Part shown: positions 1 to 8,882 of the stretch, one piece after another
How positions within the stretch are numbered: position 1 is the first letter of the stretch
Layout: each line of letters begins with the position of its first letter
Source of the DNA: Novosphingobium ovatum
Lineage (GTDB): Bacteria > Pseudomonadota > Alphaproteobacteria > Sphingomonadales > Sphingomonadaceae
NCBI RefSeq assembly: GCF_009909235.1
Contig: NZ_JAAAPO010000006.1
Coordinates: 62,001 to 126,000 of the forward strand
Direction of reading: 5' to 3'
Length of the DNA: 64,000 bases
Program-made: the position numbers and the translations under genes
The notes under the pieces: model-generated
Seen by the model: only the letters and a program-made list of their open reading frames with translations
What the model was told of the DNA's origin: nothing
The model's database searches: none

Positions 1-171
1 TTCGGTAACGCCGCTGTCGGCGGCAATCGCGCGCATACTGACCGCATCACACCCATGAGCGGTGATCAACTGACGCACACTGGCAAAAATACGCTGGCGG
101 CGCTCGGCCTGCCGGGGGGTCAACGCACGCCCATTATCGGCGTGGCCAACCATCAAGGGAACCTCTGTCAT
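1..171 (-). CDS. TetR-family regulator, N-terminal fragment (cut by window edge)
   Basis: Translating the minus strand from the ATG at 171 gives 57 codons open to base 1. The segment RRQRIFASVRQLI followed by VSMRAIAADSGVTE is a typical TetR N-terminal helix-turn-helix (helix 1, then recognition helices), so this is the DNA-binding end of a transcriptional repressor. The ligand-binding part lies outside the window. It is transcribed away from the SDR gene on the same strand, with about 100 bp between them, so it could be co-transcribed with or control the catabolic genes to its right. The ligand cannot be inferred. Confidence 0.8.
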   Translation of the reverse strand, partial: MTEVPLMVGHADNGRALTPRQAERRQRIFASVRQLITAHGCDAVSMRAIAADSGVTE

Positions 172-272
172 GCCCCTTGTTTGCACGGCCCCATGTCCCA
201 AAGCAATCCGGGCGGCCGCGCGATGCACAGGCGGGCGGGCAACGGCGTTACGCCGCCGCCCGCCCTGCCCGA

Positions 273-1034
273 TCAGGCAAAATCAATCGGCAGCGGCACG
301 CGGCGCAGCGTCTGGCCGCCGGTCACGTCGATCAATTGCCCAGTGGTCGACCGCGCCTCGGCCGCCAGCCACAGGGCGGTTTCGGCAATGTCCTCCACGG
401 TGACAAACTTGCCCAGCGGGATTTCCTTGGCAAAAGCCTTGGTCACCGCTTCCATCTCGAAATAGGCGTCGGTCATGGCGCTGCGGGTAAAGCCGGGCGC
501 GATGCTGTTGACGCGGATGCCACGCTCACCCAACTCGTTGGCGGCGATGCGCACAGCGGTGTCCGCCCCCGCCTTGGCCCCGGCATAGGCGGCGTAATTG
601 GGCGCCTGATTGAGCACCGTCATCGACGAAGTGGTGATGATCGAGCCGCCATCCGCCATGGCCAGCGCCATCTGCTTGATGAACAGCACCGCGCCGACAA
701 AATGCACTTCGCTCGACTTGCGCAGGCCCTCGGCGGTGGATTGCAGCACCGGTTCGGCCACATCCACGCCCGAATAGTTCACCGCCACGTCCAACCGGCC
801 ATAGGTGTTGATCGCCAGGGCGGCCAGCGCCTCCAGGTCAGCCTCGCTGGTGATGTCACAGGTGGCGCCAATGCCGCCCACACGCGCGGCCAGTGCCGAC
901 GCCGCATCCCCGCGCCGCGCCGCCAGCACCACCTTGGCCCCCTCCTCGGCAAAGCGGCGGGCCGTGGCAAAGCCCATGCTGCGTTCATCCGACGCGCCCA
1001 GAATGACCGCGACCTTTCCGTCCAACCGTCCCAT
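273..1034 (-). CDS. SDR-family NAD(P)-dependent oxidoreductase
   Basis: A 253-residue short-chain dehydrogenase/reductase when started at the ATG at 1034 (MGRLDGKVAVILGAS); the open frame extends 18 codons further upstream but those residues do not fit the family. The fold motifs are present: a dinucleotide-binding loop GASDERSMGFA near residue 12, the CD(I) adenine-ring motif, an NxSG motif (NYSG in place of NNAG), the catalytic Ser in TTSSM, YAGAK as the YxxxK pair, and the IAPGFTRSAM segment. The glycine loop with a serine (SMGFA) resembles the enoyl-reductase-like SDR subgroup more than the classical TGxxxGIG. It likely oxidises a hydroxyl or reduces a keto group on a substrate of the adjoining catabolic cluster; the substrate is unknown. 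Confidence 0.88.
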   Translation of the reverse strand: MGRLDGKVAVILGASDERSMGFATARRFAEEGAKVVLAARRGDAASALAARVGGIGATCDITSEADLEALAALAINTYGRLDVAVNYSGVDVAEPVLQSTAEGLRKSSEVHFVGAVLFIKQMALAMADGGSIITTSSMTVLNQAPNYAAYAGAKAGADTAVRIAANELGERGIRVNSIAPGFTRSAMTDAYFEMEAVTKAFAKEIPLGKFVTVEDIAETALWLAAEARSTTGQLIDVTGGQTLRRVPLPIDFA

Positions 1035-1225
1035 GTGTTTTATCCTTATGTCAGGCCTGCCAAGGAGCAGCGCCGCCCTGATGCCCACACCCGGCGGGTG
1101 CGCCCAGAGTTCGTGGCGTCATGGTGCATCCATTCGCCGCCACCTTCCAACCTGTCCTATTGCGCAGTTCGTGCCTGCCGCCCCCGGCCGATGGGCATCG
1201 CCGCCCACCGGCCGGGATCACAGGA

Positions 1226-2875
1226 TCAGACGTTGGCCAGATGCTGGCCCAGATGCTTGCCCGCGATATAGCCAAAGGTCAGGCCCGGCCCAAGCGTACC
1301 GCCAGCGCCGCCATACACTTCGCCCAGCACGCCCGCCATGACGTTACCCGCCGCATACAGGCCCTGAATGGGATTGTTGTTCCAGTCCAGCACCTGCCCA
1401 TCGGCATTGGTCTTGGGACCACCGCTGGTGCCCAGCGCGCCCGATTCCATCTTGGCCGCATAGAACGGGCCCTGATCGATCACGCCCAGCGTGCGATAGG
1501 GCGGCTCGAAATCCATGTCGCCCCACATATAGAAGTTGTCGTAGGTGTTCTCGCCACGGTGGAAATCCTCATCCTTGCCGTTGCGCACCATCTGGTTGAA
1601 GCGCTCAACCGTGGCGACCAGCCCCTGCGGATCGATACCCGCCTTTTCGGCCAGCTCTTCCAGCGTGTCGCCCTTGACCATAAAGGACGGGGCGGGCGCG
1701 CCGGGCGCCGCGTTAAAGGTCTGATACTTGTCCTTGTTGCGCTGATCGATGACCAGCCAATAGGGCAGGTTGGGATAGGTATGTTCGCCCGCGTCAAACG
1801 CCACCACGGCCTTGCCCATGGCATTGTAATTGGTGGCTTCGTTGATGAAACGCTTGCCCTTGCGGTTGACCAGAATGGCGCCGGGGCGCGCACGCTCGTC
1901 CGAACCCAGCAGATAGTTGGGCTTGGCGCCGCGCTGGGGCTTCATTTCCAGCACGCTCTGCTGCCAGAAGGCGTTCTGCATGTTGCCCAGTTGCGCCCCC
2001 GCCTCGATCGCCATGATCAGGCCGTCGCCCTCGTTCTCGGGAACGCTGACGGGGCCGGTCATCGGGCCGCGCAGGAAGGTTTTGACCAGCGCCTCGTTCC
2101 ATTCAAAGCCGCCGGTAGCGATCACCACCCCGCGACGGGCGCGCACGGCAAATTCACGACCGCTGGCATCTTCGCACACCACGCCGATGATGCGGTGGCC
2201 ATCCTTGACCAGACGGCGGGCGCGCTTTTCAAACTCGACCGGAATGTTGCGCTCCAGCACCGCCAGATACAGCGCGCCGATCAGCGCCTGCCCCAGACCG
2301 CGATAGTCGCCCGCCTCGCGCTCAGCCAGTTCGGCCTCGCTCAACGAACCGCGGATCGCCTCCATCAGGCTGCCGCGCAGGGGATAGGCCATCTTGCTGG
2401 GGTTCACGCGCCCCGCCGCCTTGCCCAGACGCGCGAACGAGAACGCATCATTGTCGAGGCTGCGGCCGCCGTCCGGCTTGGCACCGGGCGAATAGGGCTG
2501 ATAGTCGGGGAAATCGGCAAAGGCCGACATGCGCACCGGGGTCTTGTCCTCCAGATAGCGCAGCATTTCCGGGCCGTTCTGCATGAAAGCCCACAGCGTT
2601 TCGGGATCCAGCTGACCGGGCGCCAGCGAATCGAGATATTCCACGACCTCCTCATCGCTGTCGGGGACGCCCAGCGCCTGTTGGTGGTGGTTGTTCGGGA
2701 TCCACAGCATGCCGCCCGACATCGCGGTGGTGCCACCAACCATGCCGGTCTTTTCCAGAATCACCACATCCTTGGCGCCAAAGTCATGCGCCGAAACGGC
2801 CGCAGTCAGTGCCGCGCCGCCCGAACCCAGGACGGCAACATCCACCTCCAGATCCCACTTGAGACCTTCACTCAT
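1226..2875 (-). CDS. FAD-dependent oxidoreductase, 3-ketosteroid-delta1-dehydrogenase / fumarate reductase-like
   Basis: A 549-residue flavoprotein. The N-terminus has the Rossmann FAD motif VLGSGGAALTAAV at about residue 15 followed by LEKTGMVGGTTAMSGG, typical of the FAD-binding_2 family that includes KstD and fumarate reductase-like enzymes. The C-terminus carries the second FAD contact, GGAGGTLGPGLTFGYIAG. Length fits KstD-like enzymes (about 510-570). GGGAG lies 7 nt upstream of the ATG at 2875, which favours that start over the adjacent ATG at 2878. It would introduce or reduce a double bond in a cyclic or unsaturated substrate. The steroid assignment is only by family resemblance; the nearby SDR and AtuA genes fit steroid or terpenoid breakdown in general. 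Confidence 0.85.
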   Translation of the reverse strand: MSEGLKWDLEVDVAVLGSGGAALTAAVSAHDFGAKDVVILEKTGMVGGTTAMSGGMLWIPNNHHQQALGVPDSDEEVVEYLDSLAPGQLDPETLWAFMQNGPEMLRYLEDKTPVRMSAFADFPDYQPYSPGAKPDGGRSLDNDAFSFARLGKAAGRVNPSKMAYPLRGSLMEAIRGSLSEAELAEREAGDYRGLGQALIGALYLAVLERNIPVEFEKRARRLVKDGHRIIGVVCEDASGREFAVRARRGVVIATGGFEWNEALVKTFLRGPMTGPVSVPENEGDGLIMAIEAGAQLGNMQNAFWQQSVLEMKPQRGAKPNYLLGSDERARPGAILVNRKGKRFINEATNYNAMGKAVVAFDAGEHTYPNLPYWLVIDQRNKDKYQTFNAAPGAPAPSFMVKGDTLEELAEKAGIDPQGLVATVERFNQMVRNGKDEDFHRGENTYDNFYMWGDMDFEPPYRTLGVIDQGPFYAAKMESGALGTSGGPKTNADGQVLDWNNNPIQGLYAAGNVMAGVLGEVYGGAGGTLGPGLTFGYIAGKHLGQHLANV

Positions 2876-3038
2876 CATCCGTCTCCCAACCACAGGCTTC
2901 GCCGGACGCGCGGATTCAGGCCGTCACGTCCTTTTTCGTTCAACGATCGATAATCTAAACAATGGCGCGCGCAGGCCCACTCCCACATGTCATAGGGAGC
3001 GGGCCGAAAAACGGGATGCCAATTGGCCCCGGACCGGA

Positions 3039-5048
3039 TCAGGGGCGTGGCTTCAGCACGTCGCTGGCCTGAGCCTGTGCCACAAGGCGCGCGGCGTCAT
3101 CAGGCAGCAGCCACCCATCGCGCACCTGCCGTTGCGCCACGGCCTGCACCCGCGCGACAAAGCCGTCATGGCTGCCATAACGCTCCTCCACCGAGGGGCG
3201 CGGATCACCGCTGGCCAGCCGCTCGGCACGGGTGCGGGCAAAGGGGATGTAGCCGCCGATAAAGCCGCATTCGCCCCCCGCGCCATAGCCCTGCGCCAGC
3301 ACGTTCCAGCCCAGATAGGTCCCCAGCGGCACCTGATGCTGGACCGAGGGGATGCCCCCACCCACCTCGTTGCCATCGGCATCAACGCGCGGCACCAGCG
3401 AGGGGATCACGCGGCGGATCACCGGCGGTTGGCGCGTGATGACGCCCGCCACATCGCGATAGCGAAAGCCCGGCCCCAGATCATAATCCAGCATGGTGTT
3501 GATCAGCCCATCAGGACGCGGCGCGCCGGGTATGGCCGGCCAGCCCATCGCGCGGGCATTGGGCGCCACCAGATCGCCCCGCGCCAGCAGAGGGTATTGG
3601 CTGGGCGGCGGCGCCTTGCCTTCGCGCACCCACGCCACCAGCCGCCGCATCAGCACGCGCATGGTGGCGGCCGAGGGATTGGGGTTCATCGCCAGCGAGC
3701 AGGCGGGCGCGCCCGGCCACGGCTTGTCCCCATCCAGCGAAATTCCCCCCGCCATCGACCCGCCATGCGTCACGCCCGGAAAGTAATAGCGCCGCACATT
3801 GGCGGGCAGCGGCACATCGCGCGGCCGCCCCGTGCCCACCAGCACCGGCGACATGCGCAATCCCCAGAACTCGGCCGAGCCGAAGGTTTCCATCACCACC
3901 GGACAGGTATGGCTGGCCTTGCACCGGTCCAGCAGGCTGTGCGTGCCGCGCCCGCGCGCGGTGTCGGCATAGGGCGTCCACCATAGCACGCCCTCGCTGC
4001 CGACCTCGTACAGGTTGGCAGCCCCGCCCGGCACGCCAAAGCGCACGTTCAGCGGCACATGGCGCGCGGCAATATTGGCATTCACCCCATCAAACACGCG
4101 CCGCCCGGATTCGTCGGCGTTGAACCCCTGATTCAGAAAACTGCGCAGGTAATTGCCCGATTGTGACGTCCCCGCCGCCACGCTCCAGCGCACTTCGCCC
4201 GCCAACGGGTTGGGCGTGCCCGCATCATCTGCCCGCGCATGGCGCAAAAAGGCGTTGAAATCGCGCGTGGCGGCAAAGCCCACCCCCAACACACGCGGAT
4301 CGCGCGCGCGATAGGCCAGACCATAGGCCAATTTGGGATCAAACCCGCCCTTCAGGCAAATGCGCGCGGGGTCTGGCGTGCCGGGGAAGGCCGCATTGCG
4401 GCAATCGGCAAAGGCCCATTGGTCGGCCGCGATCTCCACCGGGCGGGCGCGGTCCGATGTCTGACTGAACAGGCGGGCATGACGGGTGTCCAGATCAGCG
4501 GCCAACGGGCGCGCCACCGGCACGCCAATCCCGCCTACCAGCGGCAAGCTGGTGGTGCCCGGCGCCATGTCGGTAAAGCGGGCAAAGGCCATGCCCGTCA
4601 CACCCGCCGCCACCGGCGCGGTCAGCGTCTGGCGGCCCGGCGCGGGATCCAGATCCCCCTGCCAGCCGCTGATCACGCGGATATGCCCATCCTCGTCCGG
4701 GGCAACACGGCCATTGCCACGATTGGGCACGTCATAGAACAGCACCCCGCTGCCCCGCTCCACCGGGCGGGCAATGGCAAAGGTGGCGCGGTACACCACC
4801 TGCCCCCGCGCATCGCGCGGCGCGGCGACCAGATCGGTGATGCCCGCATTATGCGGATCGGCAGGGTTCAACTCGCCCTCGAACGTGCCCTGAATGATTT
4901 CATAGGGCCGTTCGCCCGGCTTGACCGGCAGGGCGGCGCGGCTGTCGATATGCAGCCGGGTGACGCGCGCCTGCGCTCCGCCTGCCGCCATGCCCGCCCC
5001 CATCAGCGCCACCGCCACCAGCCCCGCGCCCTTCAGCCGTTCACGCAT
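3039..5048 (-). CDS. exported alpha/beta-hydrolase domain-containing protein
   Basis: About 669 residues. The start at 5048 (MRERLKGAGLVAVALMGAGMAAGGAQA) is preferred because GGGGAGG ends 6 nt before it; the in-frame ATG at 5054 lies too close to that Shine-Dalgarno. The N-terminus is a signal peptide with an AQA cleavage site, so the protein is exported. The body matches the large Abhydrolase_10-type family often found with terpenoid and steroid catabolic genes: WSVAAGTSQSGNYLRSF contains the GTSQSG nucleophile elbow with the probable catalytic Ser, and FPGVTHGGS is a candidate His region. It overlaps the end of the preceding AtuA small-domain gene, so it is the last gene of the lysR operon. 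A secreted esterase or lactonase role is inferred. Confidence 0.82.
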   Translation of the reverse strand: MRERLKGAGLVAVALMGAGMAAGGAQARVTRLHIDSRAALPVKPGERPYEIIQGTFEGELNPADPHNAGITDLVAAPRDARGQVVYRATFAIARPVERGSGVLFYDVPNRGNGRVAPDEDGHIRVISGWQGDLDPAPGRQTLTAPVAAGVTGMAFARFTDMAPGTTSLPLVGGIGVPVARPLAADLDTRHARLFSQTSDRARPVEIAADQWAFADCRNAAFPGTPDPARICLKGGFDPKLAYGLAYRARDPRVLGVGFAATRDFNAFLRHARADDAGTPNPLAGEVRWSVAAGTSQSGNYLRSFLNQGFNADESGRRVFDGVNANIAARHVPLNVRFGVPGGAANLYEVGSEGVLWWTPYADTARGRGTHSLLDRCKASHTCPVVMETFGSAEFWGLRMSPVLVGTGRPRDVPLPANVRRYYFPGVTHGGSMAGGISLDGDKPWPGAPACSLAMNPNPSAATMRVLMRRLVAWVREGKAPPPSQYPLLARGDLVAPNARAMGWPAIPGAPRPDGLINTMLDYDLGPGFRYRDVAGVITRQPPVIRRVIPSLVPRVDADGNEVGGGIPSVQHQVPLGTYLGWNVLAQGYGAGGECGFIGGYIPFARTRAERLASGDPRPSVEERYGSHDGFVARVQAVAQRQVRDGWLLPDDAARLVAQAQASDVLKPRP

Positions 5049-5358
5049 TGTCATCCTCCCCGATCTCCATATCCAGCAATTGCATGCCCAGCGTCTTGCC
5101 ATGGGCGTCCAGTGCCAGCGAGCGTGTCACCCCGCCAGACAGCGCGCCATGTAGCACCAGATTGACCGCCCCCAATCCGGGCAGCGGATAGATCTCCACC
5201 CGTTCCACCGACAGGCCGCACAGCTGAGCCGACACCCGGGGCGCGGTTAACAGGCGCAGCAGGCGCGGATAATCGGCCTGATGATGGACAAAAACACAGA
5301 TCTGCGAGGTGTCGCCCTTGTCCCCGGTGCGGGCATGGGCCAGCTCACCCAGCCGCAT
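5041..5358 (-). CDS. AtuA-related small (ferredoxin-fold-like) domain protein
   Basis: A 105-residue protein beginning MRLGELAHARTGDKGDTSQICVF. The ARTGDKGD and DTS segments are characteristic of the C-terminal domain of AtuA/DUF1446 proteins, here a separate gene. The ATG at 5358 overlaps the stop of the large AtuA gene by one base (TGATG); a GTG at 5361 is the alternative start. Large and small parts probably assemble as one enzyme. AtuA is genetically needed for acyclic terpene (citronellol/geraniol) use in Pseudomonas, but its exact reaction is not settled, so no reaction is assigned. Confidence 0.85.
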   Translation of the reverse strand: MRLGELAHARTGDKGDTSQICVFVHHQADYPRLLRLLTAPRVSAQLCGLSVERVEIYPLPGLGAVNLVLHGALSGGVTRSLALDAHGKTLGMQLLDMEIGEDDNA

Positions 5359-6695
5359 CACGCCACCTCATGCAGGATGGTGGGCACGACCGCCCCCTGC
5401 GGCAACAGCACCGAAGCGACCGCGACCACCTCGCGCAGGCTGGTCGTCACCCCGCCCCCGCCCGCCGGGCCGTTCAGATACAGCGCGTCGACCTCAGCCG
5501 GGATGATGCGGGCGGCCTGGGCACTGGCGGCGCGGCCCGCGATCCGCACCCGCACCTCTGCCGGGGCTGGGCGATGGGCGGTCACATTGGCCGCGTTCAC
5601 CCCGATCAGATCACAGCGCAATTCATCCACCGGCGCCTGCAACAGCGCCAGCCGCTCGCGGATGATGGCAATGGCCAATTCCCCCCGCGCCACCGCGCTT
5701 TGCCCTGCATAGGAGATCTGCCCCTCGCCAATAAAGCCATCACGATAGCCGACCGAAACCTTGACCTCAGCAGGCCGCGCCCGCCCGTCAGCGCCCGTCA
5801 CGCGGACCTGATCGGGGCCTGTCTGCGTCAGGGTAATACCGGTGAAATCGGCCACCACATCGGCCTGTCGATAGGCGGCAGGGTCCAAAATCTCGTACAT
5901 CAACTGTTCCTTGGCGGTGGCAACGGTCAGACACCCGCCCGTCCCGGCCACCTTGGTCAGCGTGGCGTGGCCATCGGCCTCCACCACCGCCAAGGGAAAG
6001 CCCAAGCGCGCCAGATCGGCCACATCCTTTACCCCCGGATCGGCGAAATAGCCGCCGGTCAACTGGCCCGCACATTCCAGCAGATGGCCCACCGCCGTAC
6101 CACGCCCCAGCCGCGTCCAGTCATCCACCGCCCAGCCAAAGGCATGGATCATCGGCCCCAGAAACAGCGCCGGATCGCATACCCGCCCGGTGAACACCAC
6201 CTGCGCCCCCTGATCCAGCGCACGGGCAATCGGAAACGCCCCCAGATAGGCATTGGCCGAGACCACCTGTGGCGCGATGTCGCCCAGCCGGCCCGGCCGG
6301 TCGATCAGCGGCAGATCCTGTCCTGTCACCGCCTGCAACACATCATCGCCCAGCACGGCCGCCATGCGCAGCCCATGCAACCCCAGATCGCGCGCCTCCG
6401 CCAGCGCCGCGCGCATCGCGGCCAGCGGATTGGCCGCGCCCATATTGGTGACGATCCGCACCCCGCGCGCCACGGCCTCTGGCAAACAGGCCCGCATCCG
6501 CGCCTTGAGCAAAGGGTCATACCCGCCATCGGGGTCCTGCGCCCGCGCCAGTTGCGCCAGCGCGATCGTCCGTTCGGCCAGACATTCAAAGCACAGGAAA
6601 TCCAGTTCCCCACGCGTGATCAGTTCCACCGCAGGGTCGATCCGATCGCCCGAAAAGCCCGCCCCCGCGCCGATGCGAATGCTTGCCCGTCCCAT
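5358..6695 (-). CDS. acyclic terpene utilisation AtuA family protein (DUF1446), large domain
   Basis: About 445 residues, started at the ATG at 6695 (MGRASIRIGAGAGFSGDRID); this ATG overlaps the stop of the transporter gene by one base (TGATG). Diagnostic AtuA/DUF1446 segments include GAGAGFSGDR, a LDFLCFECLAERT motif and VTNMGAANP. It is followed at once by the small AtuA-related domain as a separate gene, whereas the two are fused in many relatives. The operon with a CitMHS transporter, LysR and an exported hydrolase points to uptake and degradation of a carboxylated branched or terpenoid compound. Confidence 0.88.
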   Translation of the reverse strand: MGRASIRIGAGAGFSGDRIDPAVELITRGELDFLCFECLAERTIALAQLARAQDPDGGYDPLLKARMRACLPEAVARGVRIVTNMGAANPLAAMRAALAEARDLGLHGLRMAAVLGDDVLQAVTGQDLPLIDRPGRLGDIAPQVVSANAYLGAFPIARALDQGAQVVFTGRVCDPALFLGPMIHAFGWAVDDWTRLGRGTAVGHLLECAGQLTGGYFADPGVKDVADLARLGFPLAVVEADGHATLTKVAGTGGCLTVATAKEQLMYEILDPAAYRQADVVADFTGITLTQTGPDQVRVTGADGRARPAEVKVSVGYRDGFIGEGQISYAGQSAVARGELAIAIIRERLALLQAPVDELRCDLIGVNAANVTAHRPAPAEVRVRIAGRAASAQAARIIPAEVDALYLNGPAGGGGVTTSLREVVAVASVLLPQGAVVPTILHEVA

Positions 6696-7990
6696 CACAA
6701 CCGCCCCATCACAACCGCCGCCACGACCATCACCAGCGAGGCGGCGTACAACCACGGAAAGGCAAAGCGCTGATGCGCGCCCAATTCGATCCGCGACAGC
6801 CCCGCCACCAGAAAGGTCGCGGGCGTCAGCGGGCTGACCGGAAAGCCCACCGTGTGCACGCCCAGCAAGGCCGCCTGTGCCACCTGTGCCGGGGCCACGC
6901 CGAAATGGCCCGACACCTGCGCCACCACCGGCAACACGCCGAAATAGAAACTGTCGGGATCAAACAGCAGGCTGAGCGGCATCGCTACCAGCGCCAGCGC
7001 CACAGGGATCGCCCCGCCCCATGCCTGCGGCACCATGGCAACGCTGGCCTGCGCCAAAGCCTTGATCAGCCCCGCGCCGTTCATGATGCCGGTGAAGGCC
7101 CCCGCCGCGAACAGCACGCCCGCCATCAGCATCGCGGGCCGCGCATGGGCCTCTATCCGCAGCCGTTGGTCTTCGGCGCGGGGGTAATTGATCGCCAGTA
7201 CCAGTGCCGTGCCGCCCATGAAGATCACCACCGGCTCGGCCTTGCCCGCGACCATCAGCCCCACCACCACCGCCGTCACCGCCAGATTGACCCAGAACAG
7301 ACGAGGCCGTTGCCACGCGGGATCGCCCAGCGCGGCCATATCGGCATGCGGTTCAAGCAGACTGGCGGCGTCTGCCCGCAGGCCCAGCCGCGCTTCCTCG
7401 CGGCGGCCCATCCACCATGCCGCGCCAAAGACAAACACCAGCCCCACCGCCTGCACCGGCAGCATCGGGGTGAAAATATCCCCCACCGGCAGATGCAGCG
7501 CCGCCCCCGCCCGGATCGTCGGCCCGGTCCACGGCAGGAAATTCACCCCCGCCGCCAGCGAGGCACAGCAAGCCAGCACCCGCCGGTCCATCCCCAGCCG
7601 GTCATACAGCGGCAACAGCGCCGGGATGGTGATCAGGAAGCACACCGCGCCCGATCCATCCAGATGGATCAACAGCGCCAGCGCCGCCGTCCCCACCGTG
7701 ACGCGCGCGGGCCGCCGCCCCACCAGCCGCAGCACGCCGCGCACCAGCGGCGCCAACAGCCCCGCATCCGACACCACGCCAAAAAACAGGATGGCAAAGA
7801 CAAACATGCCCGCCACCGGCGCGATCTTGGCAATTCCGGCCACGACATAGGCGGGCACCTCGCCCCCTTTGCCCAGCAGCACCGCCCCCAGCACAGGTAT
7901 CAGGATCATCGCCACCAAGGGCGACAAACGGTTGGTCAGGATCGCGGCCAGCATCACCACCACAATCATCAACCCGGCAAGCGCCAGCAT
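6695..7990 (-). CDS. CitMHS-family cation:carboxylate symporter
   Basis: A 431-residue polytopic inner-membrane protein with about 11-12 hydrophobic segments, starting MLALAGLMIVVVMLAAIL. The length, the LLIHLDGSGAVCFLITIPALLPLY segment and the NFLPWTGPTIRA motif match CitMHS transporters, which import citrate-metal complexes or related dicarboxylates with protons. The stop of lysR lies only 4 bp upstream and the next gene starts inside its stop codon, so it is the second gene of a tightly coupled operon. With AtuA downstream, the substrate may be a carboxylate other than citrate; this is inference. Confidence 0.86.
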   Translation of the reverse strand: MLALAGLMIVVVMLAAILTNRLSPLVAMILIPVLGAVLLGKGGEVPAYVVAGIAKIAPVAGMFVFAILFFGVVSDAGLLAPLVRGVLRLVGRRPARVTVGTAALALLIHLDGSGAVCFLITIPALLPLYDRLGMDRRVLACCASLAAGVNFLPWTGPTIRAGAALHLPVGDIFTPMLPVQAVGLVFVFGAAWWMGRREEARLGLRADAASLLEPHADMAALGDPAWQRPRLFWVNLAVTAVVVGLMVAGKAEPVVIFMGGTALVLAINYPRAEDQRLRIEAHARPAMLMAGVLFAAGAFTGIMNGAGLIKALAQASVAMVPQAWGGAIPVALALVAMPLSLLFDPDSFYFGVLPVVAQVSGHFGVAPAQVAQAALLGVHTVGFPVSPLTPATFLVAGLSRIELGAHQRFAFPWLYAASLVMVVAAVVMGRL

Positions 7991-7994
7991 ATCC

Positions 7995-8882
7995 CTACCC
8001 CTTGTCTTTTATCAGCGCCGCCCACAAATTTCGCGCGGCAGGTGATAGCGTTCGCCCCGCCAGCCGCGCCACGCCGATGACGCGCCGCGCCTGTGGATCG
8101 TCCAGCAGGTGCCATTCCAGATCATGCCCCGCCACCATCGGCCGCGTCGAGAGCGGCAGGGCGCTGAACCCCAGCCCCGCCGCGACAAACGCCCCCACCG
8201 TCGCGGGCTGGGCACAGGCATACATCGGGCGCGGCGCAATTCCGGCACGGGCAAAGGCCGCATCTGTCAATTGCCGCACGCTGCTGTGCGGCGCCATAGC
8301 GATAAAGGGTGCCTCCAGAAAGCTGTGCCAAGATGGTTGATCGGGCGCCTCGCCCCGGCGGCAGACCAGCGCGCAAGGGTCATCACACAAAGGCTGAAAG
8401 GCGAAAGTCTCCACTCCGGCATCGGGCGGGGTGGTGACGGCGATGTCCACTTGCCGGTCACGCAGCCGTTCAAACAGCGCGCCCGCCAGCCCCTCGTGCA
8501 CCGCCACATCCACCCCCGGCCAGGCATCGCAATAGCCCCGCAGGATCGCGGGCAATCCCCCCACCGCAAACGAAGGCAGAACCCCCAGCGCCACCCGCCC
8601 CCGCGCGCCGGCCAACACTTGCCCCAATTCGCCAAAGGCGTCCTCGGCATCGTCCAGCAGGCGTTCGGTCAGCCGCAACAGCGCTTCGCCCGCCGGGGTG
8701 ATGGTCACCCGCCGCCGGTCCCGGTCAAACAGGCGCGCGTTCAGTTCCTCTTCCAGCAGTCGCACCGTGCGCGACAAGGCCGGCTGTGTGACATGCGCCA
8801 GTTCGGCCGCGCGGCTAAAACTGCTGGTCTGGGCCAGCAGGCGGAATTGGCGCAGGGCGGCAAGGCTGGGAATACGGCGCAT
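7995..8882 (-). CDS. LysR-type transcriptional regulator
   Basis: A 295-residue LTTR starting at the ATG at 8882 (MRRIPSLAALRQFRLLAQTSSFSRAA). The N-terminal winged HTH is clear (SRAAELAHVTQPALSRTVRLLEEELNARLFDRDRRRVTITPAG), and a substrate-binding domain fills the rest. Unusually for an LTTR it is not divergent: it is the first gene of the operon it probably controls, 4 bp ahead of the CitMHS gene. A perfect 16-bp palindrome 120 bp upstream may be its operator. Confidence 0.9.
   Translation of the reverse strand: MRRIPSLAALRQFRLLAQTSSFSRAAELAHVTQPALSRTVRLLEEELNARLFDRDRRRVTITPAGEALLRLTERLLDDAEDAFGELGQVLAGARGRVALGVLPSFAVGGLPAILRGYCDAWPGVDVAVHEGLAGALFERLRDRQVDIAVTTPPDAGVETFAFQPLCDDPCALVCRRGEAPDQPSWHSFLEAPFIAMAPHSSVRQLTDAAFARAGIAPRPMYACAQPATVGAFVAAGLGFSALPLSTRPMVAGHDLEWHLLDDPQARRVIGVARLAGRTLSPAARNLWAALIKDKG

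Noticed and set aside
177..1271. 364-codon plus-strand frame opposite the SDR gene
   Set aside because: The SDR reading on the minus strand has full motifs; this is its antisense shadow.
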